From CAZNPU01 sp964575335 (GTDB lineage: Bacteria; Planctomycetota; Phycisphaerae; Phycisphaerales; SM1A02), in assembly GCA_964575335.1 (NCBI GenBank), contig CAZNPU010000020.1, positions 1 to 60,652 of the forward strand: a stretch of DNA of 60,652 nucleotides, given 5' to 3'. Below are positions 19,161-26,823 of this stretch, piece after piece. Made by a program: the position numbers and the translations under genes. The notes beneath the pieces are model-generated. The model had not been told where the DNA came from. It ran no database searches and saw only the letters and a list, made by a program, of their open reading frames with translations. Numbering within the stretch: position 1 is the first letter of the stretch; each line of letters begins with the position of its first letter.

Positions 19161-20399
19161 ATGCCTGCTGACACTTTGCCGCTGTCCGAATTCATTGATC
19201 GCCGTCGCCGTTTGCGACGATCGCTCAAATCAGCTGTCGGCCTGCTGTTTGCCGGCCAGCAGGATTCGCACGATGACGCGCCCTATCGCCCGCACCCTCA
19301 CTTTGAATATCTCACCGGCGTGACCAGCGAACCCGGCGCAGTGTTGCTCATCGATCCGACGCATCCGATCAAAGTGCGGCGTGAAATTCTCTTTCTCCAG
19401 CCGCTGAATCCCGAAGTCGAAAAATGGGACGGCTATCGTCTGGAAATCAGTGCCGCTTTGCGCGACAAGACCGGCTTTGCATCGGTGTTCCGCCTCGACA
19501 AGCTGCCGATGTTCCTGCACGACGCAGCGCGGCGTACGAAGCGGTTGGCGTGCCTGCACCCGCTGGCGCTTTATACGCAGCCGGTATCGCCCGATCTGGA
19601 AATCTTCCGCAAGATTGCTGAACGCATTCCCGGCGTGAGCATCGAAGATCACAGCGATCTGCTGCCCGCCATGCGCAGCATCAAATCGAAGCGCGAAATC
19701 GCCATGATGCAGCGGGCCGTTGACATCACCGCAGAAGGCTTTGCTGCTGCCATGCGAAGCGCCAAGCCGGGCATGAATGAGTTTGAGTTGCAGGCCATCA
19801 TTGAACACGCCTACCGCATGCAGGGCGCCCGCGCAACGGCCTTCGGCACGATTGTCGGCTCGGGCATCAACAGCACCGTGCTGCACTATCGCGCCAATAA
19901 CAAGATCATCGGCGAGGGCGATTTGATCTGCATCGATTCGGGCGCGAAATGGGCGGGATACTCAGCTGACGTCACCCGCACGATTCCCGCCAATGGGAAA
20001 TTCACCAAACGCCAGCGCGAACTGTACGACCTGGTGTTGCGCGCCGAGATGACAGCAATCAAGGCAGCCCGTCCGGGAGCGCGATTGTCGGATCTCGATG
20101 CTGCAGCCCGTGCGGTTATCGCCAGCGCCGGACTGGGCGATTACTTCATCCACAGCATCGGCCATCATCTTGGGCTGGAGACGCACGACTGCACGCCGCT
20201 GGGCAATCAGCCGCTGCAGGCCGGTTCGGTCATCACAATCGAGCCGGGTGTGTACATTCCCGAAGAAGAAATCGGCATTCGCATCGAAGACACCGTGCTG
20301 ATTACACAAGCAGGCAACAAGGTGCTCAGCGCAGCAATTCCAAAGAAAGCCGACGACATCGAACGCATCATGCGAGGCGGCACGAAGCGGCGGAGCTAG
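19161..20399 (+). CDS. pepP: Xaa-Pro aminopeptidase (M24B)
   Basis: A 412-residue PepP-like metallopeptidase. The N-terminal domain includes HFEYLTGVTSEPGAVLLI. The pita-bread catalytic domain starts near residue 175 and carries the five metal ligands: Asp in CIDSGAKWAGY, Asp in ADVTRTIP, His in GHHLGLETHD, Glu in TIEPGVYIPEE and Glu in IRIEDTVLIT. It removes N-terminal residues preceding proline. The gene ends in a 4-bp overlap with the convergent ASCH-domain gene. Confidence 0.94.
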   Translation: MPADTLPLSEFIDRRRRLRRSLKSAVGLLFAGQQDSHDDAPYRPHPHFEYLTGVTSEPGAVLLIDPTHPIKVRREILFLQPLNPEVEKWDGYRLEISAALRDKTGFASVFRLDKLPMFLHDAARRTKRLACLHPLALYTQPVSPDLEIFRKIAERIPGVSIEDHSDLLPAMRSIKSKREIAMMQRAVDITAEGFAAAMRSAKPGMNEFELQAIIEHAYRMQGARATAFGTIVGSGINSTVLHYRANNKIIGEGDLICIDSGAKWAGYSADVTRTIPANGKFTKRQRELYDLVLRAEMTAIKAARPGARLSDLDAAARAVIASAGLGDYFIHSIGHHLGLETHDCTPLGNQPLQAGSVITIEPGVYIPEEEIGIRIEDTVLITQAGNKVLSAAIPKKADDIERIMRGGTKRRS

Positions 20400-21211
20400 G
20401 CGTTCTTTGAATCGCGCGGGCGCGCCAGGCCGACGAAATACGTCGCCTCATCAATGGGCGTGAACACCACGTGATCGCCCGCCTGCACGTTGTGCTTGCG
20501 GAACCACGATCCCCACACGCGCGTGCGCAGCATCTTGCGGGGCGCGACAATGTCGGTGCGCACCGTCGGCCCGCCATGCAGCACAAGCGTCATGGGTTTT
20601 GCCGCTTCAGATTTGCTCTTGCCGCCCATCGCCCACGCGGGGAACCGCTCGATCATGGTGGTGAGATACAGCGAATTGTTCCGCACATTTCCTGCGGTCA
20701 CTTGGATTGAGAACGACCCCTCCCCTGCCGTCACCGGCGACGGGGCGCAGCCGTCGTCACGTGTTCGCCGCGCCGGACCATCGTGATCACGCCCAATCCC
20801 ATCCATCCGACGCCACGCCGGCTCTTCATCCAGCACCAGCCACGCCACGCCCTGCAACGGGCGAATCGATGGGCCGGTATCAATCGGCCGCACATCGCGA
20901 AGCCAGACCAGCGTGCAGAAGCGGCTGTTGCGCTTGCTGTTCCAGAATGCAGGCTCGCCGCAGATCAGATCGTTGTAATCGCGCTGAATTTCCCTGACGC
21001 GCTTCGGCGTGAGGTTGTCTTCAAACAGCACATGATCCGCAATCGCCATTGCGCCGTACGGTCCGGCGGATTGCTTGAAGTAAATGCGCTCGCCCGCTTC
21101 GATCGCGTGGTATGGATCGCGCGCCTGTATTGTCAGCCGACACTCAACGGTCTTTTTCCCCGCGAGAATCAGATCGAGATACGGCTTCAATAAGACGGCG
21201 ATGTGAATCAC
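20396..21211 (-). CDS. ASCH/PUA-like domain protein with a second C-terminal beta domain
   Basis: A 271-residue protein, last in the envelope operon. The first 120 residues resemble an ASCH domain (a PUA-like RNA-associated fold): LLKPYLDLILAGKKTVECRL, then GERIYFKQSAGPYGA. A low-complexity linker (about 145-170) coincides with a palindromic DNA element. The C-terminal 100 residues (VLHGGPTVRTDIVAPRKMLR and GDHVVFTPIDEATYFV) look like a small barrel, possibly B3- or AbrB-like; that part is a guess. Its function is unknown and may involve nucleic acid. It overlaps pepP by 4 bp tail to tail. Confidence 0.7.
   Translation of the reverse strand: MIHIAVLLKPYLDLILAGKKTVECRLTIQARDPYHAIEAGERIYFKQSAGPYGAMAIADHVLFEDNLTPKRVREIQRDYNDLICGEPAFWNSKRNSRFCTLVWLRDVRPIDTGPSIRPLQGVAWLVLDEEPAWRRMDGIGRDHDGPARRTRDDGCAPSPVTAGEGSFSIQVTAGNVRNNSLYLTTMIERFPAWAMGGKSKSEAAKPMTLVLHGGPTVRTDIVAPRKMLRTRVWGSWFRKHNVQAGDHVVFTPIDEATYFVGLARPRDSKNA
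20722..20745. repeat. GC-rich palindromic element inside the ASCH-domain gene
   Basis: CCCC-TG-CCGTC and GACGG-GG flank an ACCGGC centre, forming an imperfect inverted repeat. It lies in frame where the protein has a Pro/Gly/Ser-rich linker between two predicted domains. It may be a small insertion element, by analogy with the neighbouring maf gene. Confidence 0.4.
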
Positions 21212-21224
21212 GACAGTGTTTCAG

Positions 21225-22706
21225 TCAGGTTGCTGAGAGCTTTTCAATCACATGTCTGCTGCCCAGGCCCGGGCGGTGCGCCAGCACGCGGAAGTCGATG
21301 CCGAGTTGGCGCACCAGGTCATATTCATTGATGTCTTCCGGCCGATAGTCGCCGCCCTTGACGTAAACATCCGGACGAATGGCGTCGATGATCGCGTGCG
21401 CGGTCGGTTCATCAAAAACCATCACATAATCCACGCACTGCAGTTCACAGAGAATGTCCATACGGTCAGCGGCGCAGTAGATCGGTCGACCGTCGCCTTT
21501 CTGCACGCGCACCTGCTCATCACAGTTGATCGCCACCACCAGAATGTCGCCGCAGGATTTGGCTTCGCGCAGGTACGTCACATGGCCAGCGTGAATGACG
21601 TCGAAACAGCCGTTGGTGAGCACGATGCGCCGGCCGGCTTCACGATGCACCGCCACTTCGACCAGCAGTTCATCCAGCGTGCGCACCTTGCCGTTGAGTC
21701 CATTGGTCTGCGCTAGCACTTCGCGCTGCACTTGTGCGAAGGGAATCGGCTGCGCACCGAAGACCTGCACTTCCAGACCCGCTGCCACATTGGCGAAGCG
21801 CACCGCGTCGAGCCAGTCCAGGCCGTTGGCCCTCGCCCCGGCAAGCGCAGCCAGCACCATGTCGCCTGCGCCGGTGACATCGTAAACATCACGCGCGATC
21901 GTCGGCACATGCACCGGCGTGCCGCCGCACACTTCCAGCAGCGCGCCGTGCTTGTCCAGCGTGAGCACCACCGCATCCAGATCCAGTTCGTCCAGCAATT
22001 TCTTCGCCAGCCCTGCATTGTGCAGATCATTGGCGTCAATCGGCGTGTCCATCCCGGTGGCAAGCTCCGCTTCCGTGCGGTTGGGCGTGATGGCGGTCGC
22101 GCCGCGATACTTCGAATAATCGTCGATCGCAGCGGGATCGACGAGAAGTTCCTTGTTCCGTGCGCGGCACAGTGCAACAAGCCGCTGACACAACGCGCTG
22201 GTGCATACGCCCTTGTTGTAATCCTCAAGGCAAACCACATCGACATCATCCAGCCGCGCTTCAATCGCCCTGAGCATCTGCTCGCACAGCTCAGGCGAAA
22301 GCGGGTCGCAGGTTTCGATGTCCATGCGGAACATCTTCTGCGGATGTCGGTGCTGAGCCAGACCGATGAGGCTGCGCTTGATGGTGGTCGGACGCGCCGC
22401 ATCGGTCAAAATGCCGCTTACATCGCAGCCGGCTTCAGCGAGCTTGGCTCGCAGGATTTCGCCCTCGCGGTCGGCTCCAACCACGCCGAAACACAGCACG
22501 TTTCCCTTCAGCCCGCGCAGACACAGCGACACGTTCGATGCGCCGCCGGGCCGGTCTTCGAATCGCGTGGCGTGCAACACCGGCACGGGCGCATCGGGAC
22601 TGAGCCGCTCTGCCGGGCCGTAGACATGCTGATCGAGCATGAAATCGCCGACCACCAGTGCGGTGAATGATTGATAAGAACGAAGACGGTGAAGCAGCGA
22701 TGACAC
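21225..22706 (-). CDS. hldE: Bifunctional heptose kinase/adenylyltransferase HldE
   Basis: A 493-residue fusion with the length of E. coli HldE (477 aa). The N-terminal PfkB-type sugar kinase (about 1-320) shows LVVGDFMLDQHVYGPAERLS, GGASNVSLCL and the anion-hole motif DVTGAGDMVLAAL. The C-terminal nucleotidyltransferase (about 350-490) has TNGCFDVIHAGHVTYLREAK with its HxGH motif and VYVKGGDY. It phosphorylates and adenylylates heptose-7-phosphate towards ADP-heptose for LPS. The start is uncertain: I use the GTG at 22706, giving a standard N-terminus; an ATG at 22817 would overlap lpxK by 65 bp. Confidence 0.93.
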   Translation of the reverse strand: MSSLLHRLRSYQSFTALVVGDFMLDQHVYGPAERLSPDAPVPVLHATRFEDRPGGASNVSLCLRGLKGNVLCFGVVGADREGEILRAKLAEAGCDVSGILTDAARPTTIKRSLIGLAQHRHPQKMFRMDIETCDPLSPELCEQMLRAIEARLDDVDVVCLEDYNKGVCTSALCQRLVALCRARNKELLVDPAAIDDYSKYRGATAITPNRTEAELATGMDTPIDANDLHNAGLAKKLLDELDLDAVVLTLDKHGALLEVCGGTPVHVPTIARDVYDVTGAGDMVLAALAGARANGLDWLDAVRFANVAAGLEVQVFGAQPIPFAQVQREVLAQTNGLNGKVRTLDELLVEVAVHREAGRRIVLTNGCFDVIHAGHVTYLREAKSCGDILVVAINCDEQVRVQKGDGRPIYCAADRMDILCELQCVDYVMVFDEPTAHAIIDAIRPDVYVKGGDYRPEDINEYDLVRQLGIDFRVLAHRPGLGSRHVIEKLSAT

Positions 22707-22752
22707 GAGTGGAAAATTGAAAGTCGGTATTCTAACGTCGAAGTTCGTGCAT

Positions 22753-23829
22753 TCAGCGATCAGATGCGCTCGCCAGCGGCGCTCGAACCGCTGCAAGTGC
22801 CAGATCGCGAAGCTCATGTGCGCCTTCGAACACCTTCAGCGCCAGCTCGGGCACCACAATCGGCACGGGCCACTTCGTCAAGTCTATCAGGCTTTGCACC
22901 TTTACCCAATCTTTTCCCGTCATCACCATGGCGTCGCAGCCGTCGCACAGGCCGCGGGCCATCGTAAGTTTCGGCCGATCGTACCGCTCATGATCGCGTG
23001 CGGGGATATTGACCATGACTTTGGCGCCCAGCTTCTCCAATTGGTCCATGATTGAAGCCGGCTTGCCGACGCCCAGCAGCGTGAGCACACGCTTGCGGCG
23101 AAGCCAGTCGATCGGCTCGGTGCGATGAGAAAGCGACGCTGCCTGCTTCGTCTGGGCGTTTTCCCGTGCCGTTGCCGGATCGAAAATCCGCAGACCCGCC
23201 CACACGTGCTGCGTCCACGCAAGCGGCGGCGACCCGTGATACCGCTCAATTTCCCTGGCGAGTCCGCGATCAACCGATGTTGCGTGGGTGACGATAACGC
23301 CATCGGCTCGACGCAAACTCGTCAGCGGCTCACGCAGGTTGCCGGCGGGCAAAAGTTGATCGCTCATCGTTCCAGCGGTCGCGTCGATCAGCACAAGATC
23401 AAGATCGCGCTTCAGATAGCGATGCTGAAAACCGTCATCAAGCACCACACAGTCGATTGCAGGATTCTGCGGGAGAAACGATCGCAATGCCGCGACGCGA
23501 TCGGGGTTGGCCACCACGGGCACGTCAGGCAGGCGCATGGCGTACTCGGCCTGCTCATCGCTTAATTCGCCGGGGCGGGCCATGTAACCGCGCATCGCAA
23601 TCACCGGTTGATGATTGTGTTTGCGTAATTGATCGCACAGCCACGCCACCATGGGCGTCTTGCCCACGCCGCCGGTGGTGAGATTGCCGATGGAGATCAC
23701 CGGTCGATCGACAGCCTGCACGTCAACGCCGCGATCGAATCTGGCGTTGCGACGCTCCACCGCCCAGCCATAGACCCGTGAAGCGGGCACGGTCAGCGGC
23801 GCAAGGAAAGCCGGCAGCGGGCCGCTCAT
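22753..23829 (-). CDS. lpxK: Tetraacyldisaccharide 4'-kinase LpxK
   Basis: A 358-residue lipid A kinase. Family signatures are the P-loop SIGNLTTGGVGKTPMVAWL, the MRGYMARPGE region and CVVLDDGFQHRYLKRDLDL. It phosphorylates the lipid A disaccharide precursor at the 4' position on the cytoplasmic face of the inner membrane, so this organism makes lipid A. It overlaps the upstream small membrane protein gene by ATGA, showing translational coupling, and precedes hldE in the same operon. Confidence 0.95.
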   Translation of the reverse strand: MSGPLPAFLAPLTVPASRVYGWAVERRNARFDRGVDVQAVDRPVISIGNLTTGGVGKTPMVAWLCDQLRKHNHQPVIAMRGYMARPGELSDEQAEYAMRLPDVPVVANPDRVAALRSFLPQNPAIDCVVLDDGFQHRYLKRDLDLVLIDATAGTMSDQLLPAGNLREPLTSLRRADGVIVTHATSVDRGLAREIERYHGSPPLAWTQHVWAGLRIFDPATARENAQTKQAASLSHRTEPIDWLRRKRVLTLLGVGKPASIMDQLEKLGAKVMVNIPARDHERYDRPKLTMARGLCDGCDAMVMTGKDWVKVQSLIDLTKWPVPIVVPELALKVFEGAHELRDLALAAVRAPLASASDR

Positions 23830-24293
23830 GCCGAGATGTCTCCGTTGCTGCTGTTGGAGTCGTTGGAAGACCGATCATCGTGCTGGGCCGGCGCAGCCTG
23901 TTTTTCTTCCTGGCTCTGGCGATGCGCTTTGATGGCCTGCGCCAGTTCCAGCGCAGCAGTGCGCATCGCTTCGGACTGCTCGCGATGATGCAGCCGCAGA
24001 CTGTTGATGGCGTCAATGCCAGCCGCGACGAGAACGATCAGCACCAGCGCAAGCGCCAGCATCCAGGTTGCGATGTATTCGCGCTGCTGAACCTGCGGAT
24101 CAACCACGCTCAATGCCCGTACGAACACCGGCAATGACAGCACCATGAACACAAGCGAGACCCGCCGTATCCGTCGCCGACTGACCGGCACATCCGAGCG
24201 CCCCAGCCGCAGCCAGTACCAGACCGACCACCCCGCCGCTGCGATTGCCGCCGGCACGGTCCAACCAAGGGCAAGATGCGTCGCAGCGATCAC
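23826..24293 (-). CDS. Small membrane protein in the lipid A operon, function unknown
   Basis: A 155-residue protein. Hydrophobic segments lie near residues 5-25 (LALGWTVPAAIAAAGWSVWY), 40-58 and 75-95 (WMLALALVLIVLVAAGIDAI), followed by a charged helix (HREQSEAMRTAALELAQAIK) and a Ser/Asn-rich tail. The GTG start at 24293 overlaps the maf stop codon (GTGA) and its end overlaps the lpxK ATG (ATGA), so it is translated as part of the operon. I do not recognise the family. Its position suggests an envelope role. Confidence 0.7.
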   Translation of the reverse strand: MIAATHLALGWTVPAAIAAAGWSVWYWLRLGRSDVPVSRRRIRRVSLVFMVLSLPVFVRALSVVDPQVQQREYIATWMLALALVLIVLVAAGIDAINSLRLHHREQSEAMRTAALELAQAIKAHRQSQEEKQAAPAQHDDRSSNDSNSSNGDISA

Positions 24294-25063
24294 TGGCCGT
24301 TCACTCCTGCGCGTTTGAGCCACTCGGGCAACCGACGCATGGGCAAACCCATCACGGTGGTCGGATCGCCCAGGCATTCGATGGGCCAGCCGGCCTCGAT
24401 CCGTTCGGAAAGATTGTACGCCCCGGCCTTGCCGCGCCATTCGCCGGAAGCGACATACGCCTCGATCTGCTCATCACTGATCGGCCCCACACGCACCACA
24501 GCACGGTCAGCAAACAGCCATCGTCGGGGGGAAAGGAGCAGAGGGGCAGACAAGGCGATCTGCTCCGCCGTCACATCACCCCCATCACCTCTGCATCTTA
24601 TCACCCTGTCAGGTTCTGTCTGCCTATCTTCTTGTCTTCCTGGCAAGATGCACACGCCGGTAATCGTTTCATGCTCTGAATTGCGCATCAGATGCAGCAT
24701 TCGCCGAGCATCCGCCGCATCACGCGGCTGCCCCATCATCCGGCCGTGCATCACGCACACAGTATCGGCTCCAAGAACAAAGCCGCCCCCAGCATCCGGT
24801 ACACAGGCCGCCGCCGATTTGCTACATCGCTCAGCTGCGCCAAGCGAACCAAGAAGCCAATCCGCAACCCAGCGAGCCTTGAGGTACGCCAGCGCCATCA
24901 CCCAGGCAATCGGCGAGACGCGCCCGGGTCGAAGATGACCATCGTCAATGGCTGCGGGCATCACCTGCACGTCAATGCCTGCTTCACGAAGCATTTGCTG
25001 CCGGCGCGGCGAGCGACTGGCCAGCCAGATTGATGATCCACATTGGGCCATCATCGCCACCAT
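24290..25063 (-). CDS. maf: Maf-family nucleoside triphosphate pyrophosphatase with an in-frame insertion
   Basis: The N-terminal WLASRSPRRQQMLREAG motif, the LGADTVCVM motif with the catalytic Asp, and GKAGAYNLSERIEAG near the end identify Maf, a house-cleaning pyrophosphatase for non-canonical nucleotides. At 257 residues it is longer than the usual 190-210. The excess lies mainly between TGVCILP and LFADRAVVRVG (about residues 141-180), where a hydrophilic, Arg/Asp-rich segment replaces a short turn. The DNA there is palindromic and related to an intergenic repeat at 28366-28435. The gene lies 2 bp after the GT9 gene and overlaps the next gene. Confidence 0.88.
   Translation of the reverse strand: MVAMMAQCGSSIWLASRSPRRQQMLREAGIDVQVMPAAIDDGHLRPGRVSPIAWVMALAYLKARWVADWLLGSLGAAERCSKSAAACVPDAGGGFVLGADTVCVMHGRMMGQPRDAADARRMLHLMRNSEHETITGVCILPGRQEDRQTEPDRVIRCRGDGGDVTAEQIALSAPLLLSPRRWLFADRAVVRVGPISDEQIEAYVASGEWRGKAGAYNLSERIEAGWPIECLGDPTTVMGLPMRRLPEWLKRAGVNGQ
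24535..24640 (-). repeat. Palindromic element inserted in frame in maf
   Basis: The left end holds GGAGCAG / CTGCTCC arms (24535-24566). The rest, read from GACAAGG at 24549, aligns with the intergenic element at 28366: the first 21 bases differ only by four transitions, and both share TCACC(T/C)TGTC, a CTGTCT block and a terminal CTTGTCT(T/C)CC. No stop codon arises in the maf frame. Confidence 0.65.
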
Positions 25064-25065
25064 TA

Positions 25066-26412
25066 CTATGGAGCAGCCTCAGGCAGAATATCGATTCGCC
25101 CGCTTTTCCCATCGCTTCGGCCTAAATCGTGCTGCGCCTCGCCGTGCCTGACTTGCGTTGGTGTTGGCGTCGTTATCGTTGCTGAGGTCGGCGTCGGAGA
25201 AGCAGCGGCTGCCACCGTCGTCATGTTGTTTTTTTGATCGCTGTGCTGTTGCCAGAAGCTTGCCAGGATTTCATCGATCTTGCGAATGACCGCTGTGGTG
25301 CTGATGGGACGCATCAGCGAATCGCCCAGTGAGGGGTCTTTGAAGTTGATCGATCCGTCCGACGGCAGCGTGACGCCCTGAAGCACCGCCGCCTCGCGGC
25401 CATATGGCCCGACTGCTGCCGGGTCAGTCGGCCCAAACAGCGCGACGCATGGCCGGTCGAATCCAACCGCCATATGAAGCGGCGCCGAGTCGTTCGCCAC
25501 CACCAGCCCCGCTGCAGCGATCACCGCCATGGTTTGCGCAATGCTGGCCTGACCTACCAGATCAATCACACAAGGCTCGAGGCCGGGCTGAGAAGCGGAG
25601 CATTGCTCTGCCTTCTTGTCTTGTTCCCCCCCTGGGTCTCGCTGCTCCCCCCGCGCCACGAACCCGGGTGGAAAGCGTTTGAACATGCCCTGCACCTGCT
25701 CCACTTCATTGGGCGAGCCGATCACCACCACTTTCTCGAAGCCGCGTATCAGCAGCGGTTCAATCAGTTGCGAGAAGCGTTCAAGCGGCCAGCGCTTGCT
25801 CAACCAGCGGCTGGTCGGGGCGAGCACTGCGTATGGTCGCCCCTCGATAAAGCCCAGCTCAGCCTGCCGCTGCCGCCACCATGCTGCAGCATGTTCGTCC
25901 ACATACAGCCGCATATCACACACAACGTCGATTCCCAGCCCCGCGACAAGGCAGAGCATCTGATCAACAGTGTGGACAGGCAAAGGCTCAGCTCCGCTGG
26001 AGTCCGATTTCGGCAGCCGCACGTTGTAGGCGAGCCACGCCAACTCTCGGGCCGATCGCAGCCCCACACGTTGCGGCGCTCTGGTGGCGAAGGCCATCAG
26101 CCCGCTGCGGCTCAGGCCCTGACAGTCGATGACCAGGTCATAGTTTCGCTGGCGAAGCCCGTTGAACCATTTCAGCGCATTGAGCCATTGTCCCGGTCGC
26201 CGCCAGAGCCGGGCGAACTGGGCTCGCGGAAACGTAAGCACCTCATTGAGATCGGGGTGGCTTGCGATAGCCGGTGCAAAGGTGTCCTGCACCAGCCAGT
26301 CGATGGTTGCAGATGGAAATGCCCGGCGCAGGCTCACCAGCACCGGCACAGTTCGGCAGACATCGCCCAGGGCGCTTGGCCGAATAATCAAAATGCGTCG
26401 AGGCTGGTTCAC
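25066..26412 (-). CDS. Glycosyltransferase family 9 (heptosyltransferase-like)
   Basis: A 448-residue ADP-heptose:LPS heptosyltransferase-like protein. The N-terminus ILIIRPSALGDVCRTVPVL and the C-terminal VVANDSAPLHMAVGFDRPCVALFGPTDP signature are typical of GT9. APTSRWLSKRWPLERF marks the start of the nucleotide-sugar domain. Two oddities are visible: an extra hydrophilic segment (about residues 246-275, GEQRDPGGEQDKK) before VIDLVGQAS, and a Thr/Pro/Ala-rich C-terminal tail of about 50 residues. It begins the operon with maf, lpxK and hldE and probably adds heptose or a related sugar to LPS core. Confidence 0.9.
   Translation of the reverse strand: MNQPRRILIIRPSALGDVCRTVPVLVSLRRAFPSATIDWLVQDTFAPAIASHPDLNEVLTFPRAQFARLWRRPGQWLNALKWFNGLRQRNYDLVIDCQGLSRSGLMAFATRAPQRVGLRSARELAWLAYNVRLPKSDSSGAEPLPVHTVDQMLCLVAGLGIDVVCDMRLYVDEHAAAWWRQRQAELGFIEGRPYAVLAPTSRWLSKRWPLERFSQLIEPLLIRGFEKVVVIGSPNEVEQVQGMFKRFPPGFVARGEQRDPGGEQDKKAEQCSASQPGLEPCVIDLVGQASIAQTMAVIAAAGLVVANDSAPLHMAVGFDRPCVALFGPTDPAAVGPYGREAAVLQGVTLPSDGSINFKDPSLGDSLMRPISTTAVIRKIDEILASFWQQHSDQKNNMTTVAAAASPTPTSATITTPTPTQVRHGEAQHDLGRSDGKSGRIDILPEAAP
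25597..25648. repeat. Possible palindromic insertion inside the GT9 gene
   Basis: GGAGCA and TGCTCC bracket a 40-bp purine/pyrimidine-skewed segment with CTTCTTGTCTTG and a C-tract. The same arms and the CTTCTTGTCTT string occur in the maf element. The encoded residues have no counterpart in ordinary GT9 proteins. Confidence 0.4.
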
Positions 26413-26823
26413 GAGCAGGTTCTATCTCTATGCCTATGCGATTCGGTCAAAATTCTTCTGTCTGGTTGCAGCCGGTGGGCCAAACTTACGCATCGGCTCA
26501 ATGGCTGAAAATTCATGGATCGTGCGGCAAAACACCGGGGCGTTTATCGGGCGTAGATCAAAGGGAAACCTTTGGTAATGAACCGGATATCTCTAACCCC
26601 ATGTGAGAACAGGGATTCCGGATCGCTTGGAAACCGACGCGGTCTGTTGTTCGTATCACTATATTAGAGGTCAGTGTGGGACCGGGCCTGTTATGCGCCA
26701 GTCAATATCGCGTCTGATCCAGCGGTTGCGGCGCCAGGACCGTTGGCAGATTCAAGCCTCTGATCAAACCGGTCGAGGAGTGCATCGGCCGGCATGCCTG
26801 AGGGGTTGAGTTGACCAACCGCC
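26413..26823. other. 411-bp divergent intergenic region
   Basis: This gap separates the divergent GT9 operon and the Ser/Thr kinase gene, so it should hold both promoters. A TATATT hexamer (26660-26665) on the plus strand is a candidate -10 element for the kinase transcript, but no good -35 was found. I saw no RNA gene, strong terminator or coding frame. Confidence 0.4.
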
